8,520 bases of DNA from an uncultured Rhizobiaceae group bacterium (GTDB taxonomy: Bacteria; Pseudomonadota; Alphaproteobacteria; Rhizobiales; Rhizobiaceae), in contig CALLHT010000246.1 of assembly GCA_938009335.1 (NCBI GenBank), positions 1 to 8,520 on the forward strand, read 5' to 3'. Shown piece after piece: positions 1-6,587 of this stretch. The notes under the pieces were generated by a model. It was not told the DNA's origin and did not search any database. It saw nothing but the letters and a program-made list of their open reading frames with translations. The translations under genes were made by a program, and so were the position numbers. Every line of letters begins with the position of its first letter. Position 1 is the stretch's first letter.

Positions 1-680
1 GTTTTTGCGATCATATCGCAGAAACTTTGTAGCGTGCAGTCTGGGCCATCTTTTAAGTGATGTGGGTACATAGAGAAGCCAAGCATTCCGCCGGACTGAC
101 CAAGGGCTTTCAGAACATCATCAGATTTATTACGAAGTGCAGGGTGCCAAAAATCTGGATTAGCATGAGTGATTGCGATGGGGCGTTCAGAATATTCAAT
201 TGCTTCGAGGGTAGAACGCTCGGCTGAATGGCTCATGTCTACCACTAAGCCAACGCGGTTCATCTCTTTGACCACTTGTTTGCCCATTCTGGTAAGGCCC
301 GTGTCGTCTGCTTCGTAACAACCGGTCGCTAAAAGCGATTGATTGTTATAGGTCAACTGCATGAACCGTGCGCCAAGGGTGTGGCAAATCTCCACAAGAC
401 CTATATCGTCCTCAATGGGGGAGGGATTTTGAAACCCAAAGAATATAGCGGTACGGCCGGTTTGCTTTGCCAAACGCACGTCTTCGCCGATTCTACCGGG
501 GAAAATCAGATCTGGAAATTGCTCAAACCACCTGTTCCATTGTTCAATATTGGCAACGGTTTCCCGGAAATTCTCATGATAGCAAATTGTGGCGTGAACC
601 GCATCGACATTGCCTTCGCGCATTTGGCGGAAAATCTTCTCGGACCAGTTTGCATACTGGAGGTTATCAATTCTATGCAT
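1..680 (-). CDS. M19 (renal/membrane dipeptidase) family protein, C-terminus cut by window edge
   Basis: Reading leftward from the ATG at 680-678 gives 226 complete codons with no stop before the window edge. M19 proteins usually have about 320-400 residues, so roughly the last third is missing. An AAGGA ribosome site (688-692) lies 7 nt upstream of the start. Family signs are G-F-Q-N (82-85), V-V-D-M-S-H-S (146-152) and I-T-H-A-N-P (170-175), with H151 and H172 in the places of the two conserved second-metal histidines. The N-terminal HxD ligand pair is absent (D-N-L-Q-Y at 5-9), and the bridging glutamate position appears to be Q84. This degenerate form resembles, from memory, the 'dipeptidase' encoded beside glycine-betaine and dimethylglycine catabolism genes in Pseudomonas. 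That fits the amine-demethylation genes nearby. No signal peptide is seen, so it is probably cytoplasmic. Family membership is secure; dipeptidase activity is not. Confidence 0.88.
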   Translation of the reverse strand, partial: MHRIDNLQYANWSEKIFRQMREGNVDAVHATICYHENFRETVANIEQWNRWFEQFPDLIFPGRIGEDVRLAKQTGRTAIFFGFQNPSPIEDDIGLVEICHTLGARFMQLTYNNQSLLATGCYEADDTGLTRMGKQVVKEMNRVGLVVDMSHSAERSTLEAIEYSERPIAITHANPDFWHPALRNKSDDVLKALGQSGGMLGFSMYPHHLKDGPDCTLQSFCDMIAK

Positions 681-687
681 TTTCAAA

Positions 688-692
688 TCCTT
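688..692 (-). promoter_or_regulatory. Ribosome binding site of the M19-like gene
   Basis: On the minus strand AAGGA stands 7 nt before the ATG at 680. It supports this start and shows that the protein begins directly at M-H-R-I-D without an export signal. Confidence 0.6.
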
Positions 693-736
693 GAAGGACA
701 TTCACAATATTTATGCCAATTTCTTCAACTGCATAG

Positions 737-761
737 CCTACTTCCATAACAAAAAAGTAGG
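737..761. repeat. Inverted repeat between the DUF971 and M19 genes (possible operator or hairpin)
   Basis: CCTACTT (737-743) and AAGTAGG (755-761) are perfect 7-bp inverted arms around an 11-nt spacer. They lie in the 146-bp gap between two leftward genes, 65 bp past the DUF971 stop and 56 bp before the M19 start. Read leftward there is no T-run after the second arm, so a classic terminator is unlikely. An operator for the M19 gene or a leader hairpin would fit. I see no other feature in this gap and no convincing -35/-10 pair. Confidence 0.35.
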
Positions 762-826
762 AAGGGTTGATTCATGCAAATGAGTACAATAATTCGTTCA
801 GTTATCTAATTACATCATCGCATTCG

Positions 827-1186
827 TCAAAGCCCTAGCGGTTCTCGTGAATACCCTTTTTCTTCTAGCTCTGCGAGATAAGAATTCCATTTTCCATCCA
901 AATTTTGCCCAAGTTCGCGAAAATAGGCCCAAGTGAATATCCCTGTCTCATGCATGTCATCAAAAATGATGCGAACGGCATAGTTGCCCACCGGCTCCAT
1001 TTTCATGATTTCCACGTTTCGTTTTCCGCTGATGGTTTTACGTTGCTCTGGAGAATGGCCTTGAACCTCTGCTGATGGTGATAGCACTCTCAGGATCTCG
1101 GCACTAAGTTCGTAAATTTCTTCTTCGCCAAACGCGATTTCGAGGGACTTTCGGTCTTTTCTGACTGTAAGTTTTGTGGGATGCAT
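827..1186 (-). CDS. DUF971 family protein (gamma-butyrobetaine hydroxylase-like N-terminal domain)
   Basis: This complete 119-residue protein is the usual size for stand-alone DUF971 proteins. Family signs are the L-R-V-L-S-P-S-A-E-V block (32-41), G-K-R-N-V (54-58), and the core P-V-G-N-Y-A-V-R (65-72) followed by F-D-D-M-H-E-T-G-I (75-83) and W86. The same fold forms the N-terminal domain of gamma-butyrobetaine and trimethyllysine dioxygenases. The Fe(II)/oxoglutarate catalytic domain is absent, so this is not an oxygenase by itself. I see no cysteines at all, so the cysteine-based zinc site of the eukaryotic domain is missing. The start at 1186 is supported by AGGAA (1192-1196) 5 nt upstream. 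The gene runs leftward ahead of the M19 gene and back to back with the desaturase gene. Its function is unknown; a link to iron or to carnitine-type metabolism would be a guess. Confidence 0.85.
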   Translation of the reverse strand: MHPTKLTVRKDRKSLEIAFGEEEIYELSAEILRVLSPSAEVQGHSPEQRKTISGKRNVEIMKMEPVGNYAVRIIFDDMHETGIFTWAYFRELGQNLDGKWNSYLAELEEKGYSREPLGL

Positions 1187-1191
1187 ATGAG

Positions 1192-1196
1192 TTCCT
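1192..1196 (-). promoter_or_regulatory. Ribosome binding site of the DUF971 gene
   Basis: AGGAA on the minus strand lies 5 nt before the ATG at 1186-1184. It makes this start convincing. It also argues against the longest possible start of the opposite desaturase frame (1181), which would overlap it. Confidence 0.6.
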
Positions 1197-1213
1197 GCGA
1201 TATCGAGTACACG

Positions 1214-2131
1214 ATGAATGAAACATCCTTAACCCACGTAGAACTTATAGCAAGCCTATCTGATGATGAGCGTAAAAATCTTGTCGAGAAATCAGATATG
1301 GCAGGTCTTTTGCGAATTGGGTCGCATTTGCTTTTAATCGCCGGCACAGGCACATGGATTTTTCTGCAAATGTCCTTTTGGCAGGCAGCAATGCTGCTTC
1401 ATGGCATTTTACTCTCGTTTCTATTTTCAGCAGAACATGAAAGCATTCACGGCACGGCGTTTGAAACATACACATTGAATATTTGGACTTCCCGAATTGC
1501 TGGTTTCGTACTGATTTTGCCCCCGCAATGGTTCCGGTATTTCCATTTTGCCCATCATCGTTACACCAACGATGTCGAAAATGATCCAGAGCTAATGAGC
1601 CCGCGTCCGTCAACGTTTTGGCAATATGTGTGTCATATTTCCGGTCTTCCGTATTGGTATTCCCAAATTACAACGCTGTTTCGAAATGCTGCAGTTACAA
1701 ATGTTGATCCTTATGTTCCTGAACGGGGCAGACAACGCGTCAGAAGAGAAGCCCAGATTTACTTGGCTATTCACGCTTGTCTTTTGATAGGATCGTTAGC
1801 CCTTGGTTCAACGATCCTATTATATCTTTGGATTATCCCCGCATTGTTGGGGCAGCCATTTCTACGATTGGCGCTATTGGCGGAGCATCTTTTTTGCCCT
1901 CATGAAGCGAATATGCTTCGCAATTCGCGTACGACTTTCACCACCAAATTTGTGCGCTGGATTACCTGGAACATGGCATTTCACGCAGAACATCACTCTT
2001 ATCCGGCTGTGCCGTTTCACAAACTGCCGGAGTTCCATCAGCACACAAAGAACAATACACTGATCCAGCAAGAGGGGTATGCCAATTTTCATGCGGATAC
2101 AGTATCAAAACTCGTTTCAAAGTCTTTGTGA
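1214..2131 (+). CDS. Fatty acid desaturase family membrane protein (three histidine boxes, di-iron)
   Basis: This 305-residue integral membrane protein belongs to the fatty acid desaturase superfamily. It has the three histidine boxes that bind a di-iron centre: H-E-S-I-H (75-79), H-F-A-H-H (111-115) and H-A-E-H-H (257-261). A further conserved-looking A-E-H-x3-C-P-H stretch lies at 223-230. Hydrophobic stretches at about 36-74, 93-104 and 185-213 fit a hairpin membrane topology with the boxes on the cytoplasmic side. Possible starts at 1181 and 1187 would overlap or touch the opposite gene. ATG 1214 is chosen because M-N-E-T-S-L-T-H-V-E matches the N-terminus I would expect for this subfamily, with a weak GAG at 1205-1207. 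The frame ends 94 bp before the FAD oxidoreductase gene. Family members desaturate or hydroxylate acyl chains or other substrates; none can be assigned here. Next to amine dehydrogenases, a hydroxylase for an amine- or lipid-linked compound is possible. Confidence 0.88.
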   Translation: MNETSLTHVELIASLSDDERKNLVEKSDMAGLLRIGSHLLLIAGTGTWIFLQMSFWQAAMLLHGILLSFLFSAEHESIHGTAFETYTLNIWTSRIAGFVLILPPQWFRYFHFAHHRYTNDVENDPELMSPRPSTFWQYVCHISGLPYWYSQITTLFRNAAVTNVDPYVPERGRQRVRREAQIYLAIHACLLIGSLALGSTILLYLWIIPALLGQPFLRLALLAEHLFCPHEANMLRNSRTTFTTKFVRWITWNMAFHAEHHSYPAVPFHKLPEFHQHTKNNTLIQQEGYANFHADTVSKLVSKSL

Positions 2132-2164
2132 AATTTCCCTGTGGTTTTAGTCCCGGGTCGCAAA

Positions 2165-2181
2165 TAGCGCTTGCTTCGCTA
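2165..2181. repeat. Short inverted repeat in the gap before the FAD oxidoreductase gene
   Basis: TAGCG (2165-2169) and CGCTA (2177-2181) form a 5-bp stem with a 7-nt loop in the 94-bp gap after the desaturase gene. No T-run follows, so it is not a good terminator. It could be a regulator site or chance. Confidence 0.22.
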
Positions 2182-2213
2182 ACGCAGGTATTGAACTCTG
2201 GCGTCCTGAGTTT

Positions 2214-2220
2214 GGGAGGT
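2214..2220 (+). promoter_or_regulatory. Strong ribosome binding site that sets a GTG start
   Basis: GGGAGGT at 2214-2220 lies 5 nt before the GTG at 2226. The site is close to the ideal Shine-Dalgarno sequence. It supports GTG as the true start, directly before the nucleotide-binding beta strand of the encoded flavoprotein. Confidence 0.7.
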
Positions 2221-2225
2221 TTTAA

Positions 2226-3533
2226 GTGAATAAGAAAGTCGATGCCATTATCATTGGGGCAGGGGTGATCGGATCTTGCGTCGCGTATGAATTGGCAAAA
2301 CAGGGATGGAGAACACTTTCTATCGATAAGCTTCCTGAAGCCGGATACGGTTCTACCTCCGGTTCTTGTGCGATAATTCGCACGTATTATTCTGCTTATG
2401 AGACATGCGCCATTGCATACGAAGGTTGGCACTACTGGAAAGATTGGGCAGGATATCTGGGTGCTAAGGACGAACGGGATCTGATCAAGTATCACGACAC
2501 AGGGTGTCTGGTGATTAAAGATGATCACAACAAGAATCTTGAACAAGTTTGTGCGACGATGGCGAAACTTGGTTGCCCATTTGAGCATATCACTACGGAT
2601 GAAATTCCGAAGAAATTCACAGATGCGGATACGCGCCAGTTTTCTCCCGCCAAAACAATTCACGATGAAGGCTTTGGGGAAGCAACGGGTGATGCGGTAA
2701 ATGGCGCAGTATTTTTCCCCTGTGGCGGGTATGTTTCTGATCCGAAACTCTCGGCTCACAATGCTCAGACGGCCGCTGAAAAGCATGGCGCCGAGTTCCT
2801 GTTCAATACAGAAATTGTTGAGATTCGTCAGGCAAATGGCCATGTTGCAGGGGTAACGCTTAATGACGGGACACAGATTGATGCCAACGTGGTGGTAAAC
2901 GTTGGCGGCCCGCATTCTTCCATTCTCAACAAAATGGCAGGGGTGCGCGACAGCATGAAAATGACAACGCGTGCATTACGGCATGAAGTGGCTCATGTGC
3001 CCGCGCAAGTAGATATCGATTACGGCAAGGGCGGCTTTGTGTATTCAGATAGTGATATTGCAACTTATGCGCGCTCGGAAGTTGGTAATCATATTTTGAT
3101 CGGTTCTGAAGACCCTGCGTGTGATGAGAAAGAATGGGTGGACGATCCGGACAATTTCAACAGCGAGTTTACAGATCAAAACAAAACGCTGGTGATGAGG
3201 CTGGGACAACGCCTGCCTTGGCTTGGTATTCCTGAGCAGGCAAAGGGCGTGGTTGCACTGTATGATGTGACGGAAGACTGGATTCCAATCTATGACAAAT
3301 CAGACCTTCCGGGGTTTTACATGGCGTGCGGCACTTCCGGAAATCAGTTCAAGAATGCGCCGGTTGCAGGCAAAATTATGACAGCCATCATTGAAGCGTG
3401 CGAGAGCGGGCACAATCATGATAAAGACCCGATTCAGTTCCATCTTGAGAATATCGGTCACACGATTTCACTAGGCACTTTCTCACGCAATCGAGAAATC
3501 AATCCGAATTCATCTTTCTCGGTGATTGGATAG
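2226..3533 (+). CDS. DAO-family FAD-dependent oxidoreductase (sarcosine oxidase beta-like)
   Basis: This 435-residue cytoplasmic flavoprotein is of normal length for a single-domain DAO (PF01266) enzyme. The N-terminal Rossmann motif G-A-G-V-I-G (11-16) comes before D34, the likely ribose-binding acid. G-S-T-S-G-S-C-A-I-I-R (42-52) matches the second FAD loop. N-V-G-G-P (225-229) and C-G-T-S-G-N-Q-F-K-N-A-P (368-379) match the C-terminal FAD-contact regions of sarcosine and amine oxidases. In monomeric sarcosine oxidase a cysteine in C-x-Y-T-x-T carries FAD covalently. The matching stretch here seems to be A-L-Y-D-V-T (344-349), so FAD is predicted to be non-covalent. The likely reaction is oxidation of a secondary or tertiary amine. 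It precedes a second, folate-linked amine dehydrogenase in the same direction with a 90-bp gap, which suggests successive demethylation steps or a complex. Substrate unknown. Confidence 0.9.
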   Translation: MNKKVDAIIIGAGVIGSCVAYELAKQGWRTLSIDKLPEAGYGSTSGSCAIIRTYYSAYETCAIAYEGWHYWKDWAGYLGAKDERDLIKYHDTGCLVIKDDHNKNLEQVCATMAKLGCPFEHITTDEIPKKFTDADTRQFSPAKTIHDEGFGEATGDAVNGAVFFPCGGYVSDPKLSAHNAQTAAEKHGAEFLFNTEIVEIRQANGHVAGVTLNDGTQIDANVVVNVGGPHSSILNKMAGVRDSMKMTTRALRHEVAHVPAQVDIDYGKGGFVYSDSDIATYARSEVGNHILIGSEDPACDEKEWVDDPDNFNSEFTDQNKTLVMRLGQRLPWLGIPEQAKGVVALYDVTEDWIPIYDKSDLPGFYMACGTSGNQFKNAPVAGKIMTAIIEACESGHNHDKDPIQFHLENIGHTISLGTFSRNREINPNSSFSVIG

Positions 3534-3537
3534 AAAG

Positions 3538-3613
3538 CAAACAAGAGGCGACGAGCGCGTGAGTGCGAGCGGGAACAAACAAGAGGCGAGGAGCGCGTCA
3601 GCGCGATCGGGAG
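3538..3613. repeat. Two tandem copies of a 38-bp GC-rich repeat between operon genes
   Basis: Copy 1 is 3538-3575 and copy 2 is 3576-3613. I count 33 of 38 identical positions. Each copy begins CAAACAAGAGGCGA and ends with a CGGGA block. GC content is about 63-66%, well above the neighbouring genes. The repeat fills nearly all of the 90-bp gap between the two flavoprotein genes. The second copy contains GCGC-GTCA-GCGC, which could form a tiny hairpin (3593-3604), and it ends in the GGGAG that probably serves as ribosome site of the next gene. The unit is not a multiple of three and lies after a stop codon, so it is not coding. With only two copies and no spacers it is not a CRISPR array. Confidence 0.85.
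3609..3613 (+). promoter_or_regulatory. Ribosome binding site of the FAD/GcvT dehydrogenase gene, inside the repeat
   Basis: GGGAG at 3609-3613 is the end of repeat copy 2 and lies 10 nt before the ATG at 3624, at the long end of useful spacing. The same block in copy 1 (GGGAA at 3571-3575) is too far away to serve this start. Confidence 0.5.
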
Positions 3614-3623
3614 ACAAAAAACT

Positions 3624-6173
3624 ATGAAAGATCAATATCGCGCAGTTGTCATCGGCGGTGGCGTCGTAGGGTGCTCGGTTCTGTTTCACTTGGCAAAAGC
3701 GGGATGGAAAGACGTTATTCTGATTGAGCGATCAGAACTGACGTCCGGTTCTTCTTGGCATGCAGCCGGAGGGTTCCATACCCTGAACGGCGATCCAAAT
3801 GTTTCTAAACTTCAGGCTTATACAATCAGCCTCTATGAAGAGTTAGAAAAGATTTCAGGTCAATCCTGCGGGCTTCATCTGGTCGGTGGTTTCATGATGG
3901 CCGATAGCCCAGAGCGCATGGACTTTTTACGTACGCTTCATGCCAAGGGTCGATATCTTGGCATGGAGACAGAACTGGTCACGCCGTCGGAGGCGAAAGC
4001 CATGTTCCCGATTATGGATGAGACTAATTTCGTGGGCGGTCTTTGGGATCCGGTAGAAGGTCACCTCGATCCATCGGGTACTACGCATGCTTATGCGAAG
4101 GCAGCGCGGAACCTGGGTGCGGAAATCGAGCTTCGTAATCGCGTAGAAGACCTGACCCAAGACAGTGATGGTATGTGGAATGTCGTAACTGAAAAAGGAA
4201 CCATCAAGGCTGAGCATGTCGTGAATGCCGGTGGTCTTTGGGCGCGTGAAGTGGGTCGCATGGTTGGGCTTGAACTTCCACTGCTTGCAATGGAACACAT
4301 GTATCTGCTGACGGAAGAAATGCCGGAAGTTGTGGAATACAATCAGGAAACAGGCCGTGAATTGGTTCATGTCATCGATTTTAAAGGAGAGATTTATACC
4401 CGCCAGGAAGGCAAGGGCATGCTGCTGGGCACCTATGAAAAAGCGTGCAAGCCTTGGTCTCCGGTCAATACACCATGGGATTTTGGCCATGAACTCCTGC
4501 AGCCGGACATTGATCGACTGACGCCATCTCTGGAAGTTGGGTTCAAACATTTTCCAGCTCTCGAAAAAGCGGGGATCAAGCAGATTATCAATGGACCGTT
4601 CACCTTTGCTTCCGATGGTAATCCGTTGGTGGGGCCGGTTGATGGCCTTACGAATTTCTGGTGCGCCTGCGCCGTGATGGCGGGCTTCAGTCAGGGTGGC
4701 GGTGTGGGTCTCGCGCTATCAAACTGGATGGTTCATGGCGATCCAGGTCATGATATTTTTGGTATGGATGTTACCCGCTTTGGCGAATGGGCAACCCTAA
4801 GGTACACCAACGCCAAAGTGCGCGAAAATTATTCCAAACGCTTCTCTATTCGCTTCCCGAATGAAGAATTGCCTGCAGCGCGCCCTCAACAGACAACGCC
4901 ACTTTATGACACGATGAAAGATGAAAACCATGCGGTTATGGGAAATTCATGGGGCCTTGAAACACCGTTGTGGTTTGCGCCATCTGCGGAGGAAGCGCAC
5001 GATATCTTGTCCTTCCATCGCTCCAACGATTTTGAGCATGTAAGCCGTGAAGTAAATGCAGTGCGCAATTCTGTTGGCGTAACGGAGATCGCGAACTTTG
5101 CGAAATACAAGGTAAAGGGTGACGGCGCCGAAGTGTTCATGTCCCGCATGCTTTGCAATACCATGCCGAAGCAAGGTCGGTTGGCGCTGTCACCGATGCT
5201 GAACGAAAACGGCAAGCTCATTGGCGATTTTACCATTGGCAAACTAGGCGATGGCGATTTCCGTATGTGGGGCTCCAGCGCTGCCCAAAAATATCACATG
5301 CGATGGTTTGAGAAACATATGCCGGACGATGGGTCGGTTTCTATTTCGCGTTACGGAATGAACCTAGTCGGACTTTCTATCGCAGGCCCAAACTCCCGTA
5401 AAGTTTTGCAGAAGCTTTGTGATGCGGATGTCTCCAACGAAGCGTTCCGGTTTATGGATATTCGCGAAATGGATGTGAATGGCGCACCATGTATTGTGAA
5501 CCGCGTTACGTTCTCAGGCGACCTTGGGTATGAAATCTGGATGGAACCGACCTATGAGCGCAAAGTCTACGCTGGACTAAAAGAAGCTGGTGCGGAGTTT
5601 GGTATTGTAGACTTTGGCATGCGCGCGCTTTTATCTATGCGTCTGGAGAAAAACTTCCCAACTTGGTTTGGTGAGTTGCGTCCGATTTACGGCCCTTACG
5701 AAGCGTCGATGGACCGCTTTATCAAACTCTCCAAGAACGATTTTATTGGTCGGGAGGCTGCAGCCCGTGAACACGCTGACGGACCAAAGTTAAAACGAGT
5801 GTCCTTTATCATTGATGCAGATACCGCTGACATCATGGCGGATGAACCGATTTGGGCTAAGGTCGGTGACAAAGATTATGGTAATATAACCAAGCCACAC
5901 GGATATGGCGCTGCGCGTTTTGATGTTGACGGCAATGAGGTTTCGCCTAAACCACCAGCACAAGATGGAGATTGGCAGGTCGTGGGGTGGATTACCTCTG
6001 GGGGTTACGGGCATTATGTCAAAGCATCGCTTGGCCAAGGGTATATTCCGGCAGATCTGGCAGGACGTGACGAAGAAGGATTGTTCGAAGTCGAAATTCT
6101 TGGTGTGCGCAGATCAGCCCGCATAGCAATCGAACCGCCGTTCGATCCCACAGGCGAACGCATGAGAAGCTAA
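3624..6173 (+). CDS. FAD/GcvT two-domain amine dehydrogenase, dimethylglycine/sarcosine dehydrogenase family
   Basis: 849 residues, full length for the family. The N-terminal DAO domain (about 5-380) has G-G-G-V-V-G (11-16) and E35. S-S-W-H-A-A-G-G (43-50) contains H46, matching the histidine that holds FAD covalently in dimethylglycine and sarcosine dehydrogenases. M-E-H-M-Y (223-227) with H225 and Y258 match the active-site His/Tyr pair of dimethylglycine oxidase. A linker (about 380-430) leads to a GcvT domain (about 430-720) with V-G-V-T-E (484-488), G-K-L-I-G-D (530-535, D535 as likely folate aspartate) and Y-G-P-Y-E (689-693). A GcvT C-terminal domain (about 725-835) carries a family-type insertion near 745-785. 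The enzyme should oxidise an N-methyl amine and give 5,10-methylene-tetrahydrofolate, passing electrons to an electron carrier or to oxygen. There is no signal peptide, so it is cytoplasmic. It could be specific for dimethylglycine, sarcosine or another methylated amine. Confidence 0.93.
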   Translation: MKDQYRAVVIGGGVVGCSVLFHLAKAGWKDVILIERSELTSGSSWHAAGGFHTLNGDPNVSKLQAYTISLYEELEKISGQSCGLHLVGGFMMADSPERMDFLRTLHAKGRYLGMETELVTPSEAKAMFPIMDETNFVGGLWDPVEGHLDPSGTTHAYAKAARNLGAEIELRNRVEDLTQDSDGMWNVVTEKGTIKAEHVVNAGGLWAREVGRMVGLELPLLAMEHMYLLTEEMPEVVEYNQETGRELVHVIDFKGEIYTRQEGKGMLLGTYEKACKPWSPVNTPWDFGHELLQPDIDRLTPSLEVGFKHFPALEKAGIKQIINGPFTFASDGNPLVGPVDGLTNFWCACAVMAGFSQGGGVGLALSNWMVHGDPGHDIFGMDVTRFGEWATLRYTNAKVRENYSKRFSIRFPNEELPAARPQQTTPLYDTMKDENHAVMGNSWGLETPLWFAPSAEEAHDILSFHRSNDFEHVSREVNAVRNSVGVTEIANFAKYKVKGDGAEVFMSRMLCNTMPKQGRLALSPMLNENGKLIGDFTIGKLGDGDFRMWGSSAAQKYHMRWFEKHMPDDGSVSISRYGMNLVGLSIAGPNSRKVLQKLCDADVSNEAFRFMDIREMDVNGAPCIVNRVTFSGDLGYEIWMEPTYERKVYAGLKEAGAEFGIVDFGMRALLSMRLEKNFPTWFGELRPIYGPYEASMDRFIKLSKNDFIGREAAAREHADGPKLKRVSFIIDADTADIMADEPIWAKVGDKDYGNITKPHGYGAARFDVDGNEVSPKPPAQDGDWQVVGWITSGGYGHYVKASLGQGYIPADLAGRDEEGLFEVEILGVRRSARIAIEPPFDPTGERMRS

Positions 6174-6586
6174 TGCCTTTATCAATACTCGTTCCTATGA
6201 TCTTGGTTGGTCTGCCTGTCGTTATTGGGCTGGTCTGGTGGGTTAACAAAGAAAACAGTCACGAAGTAATGACTGTAGTAGGAGCTAAAGAACGTTTCGG
6301 GATTGATTTTCCAAATCTGGATATTGAAGCGGTCGTGATCTCTGACGATGGCAGGAGCGCTTTGCTGAAGCTTTTTGATGGTGAAGGGTTTGGACTAGTC
6401 CATCGTGTGGGGCAAAACTATTTGACCCGGTTGCTTGATGAGAATGTGCTGCATGGCTTCGAAACGAACGAGAAAGGTGTCGCCTTCAATCTAAAGGATT
6501 TTACTCTTAAGCGTGTTGTGTTTGAAGATGGGACAGGGAAGGCGCACAAGATGTTTAACTCTAACTCGGATAGGAAGCTGATTTAA
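6173..6586 (+). CDS. Uncharacterised small membrane-anchored protein
   Basis: 137 residues that I do not recognise as a named family. One hydrophobic helix covers about residues 4-24. No charged residue precedes it, and lysines follow soon after (V-N-K-E-N-S-H-E from 24), so the positive-inside rule predicts an outside N-terminus and a cytoplasmic C-terminal domain. That domain (about 30-137) is mixed alpha/beta in character and has no cysteine. The start ATG overlaps the preceding stop by one base (TAATG at 6171-6175), so translation is probably coupled to the dehydrogenase. The following hydroxylase gene starts one base after this stop. This tight packing makes a working partner likely, such as a membrane tether, a chaperone or an electron-transfer accessory for the flavoprotein or the di-iron membrane enzyme. 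This role is inference only. The gene is real judging from spacing and from the lack of a better frame. Confidence 0.8.
   Translation: MPLSILVPMILVGLPVVIGLVWWVNKENSHEVMTVVGAKERFGIDFPNLDIEAVVISDDGRSALLKLFDGEGFGLVHRVGQNYLTRLLDENVLHGFETNEKGVAFNLKDFTLKRVVFEDGTGKAHKMFNSNSDRKLI
6572..6577 (+). promoter_or_regulatory. Ribosome binding site of the hydroxylase gene
   Basis: AGGAAG at 6572-6577 lies inside the end of the previous gene, 10 nt before the ATG at 6588. The downstream gene can therefore be translated both by re-initiation and from its own site. Confidence 0.5.
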
Positions 6587-6587
6587 A

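Noticed and set aside
339..749. Open frame of 136 codons on the plus strand
   Set aside because: It is antisense to the M19-like gene, whose leftward reading gives clear family motifs; the plus-strand protein has no recognisable feature.
2165..2181. Hairpin after the desaturase gene as a rho-independent terminator
   Set aside because: The stem has only 5 bp and is not followed by a T-run, so transcription may well continue into the next gene.
1962..2915. Open frame of 317 codons on the minus strand
   Set aside because: It lies opposite the end of the desaturase gene and the first half of the FAD oxidoreductase gene, both with intact motifs, and crosses their gap; the translation is cysteine- and arginine-rich without domain signs.
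3538..3613. Tandem repeat as a small CRISPR array
   Set aside because: The copies are directly adjacent with no spacer, there are only two, and no cas gene is present.
3927..4550. Open frame of 207 codons on the minus strand
   Set aside because: It is a shadow of the well-supported FAD/GcvT dehydrogenase and has no motif or ribosome site that would set it apart.
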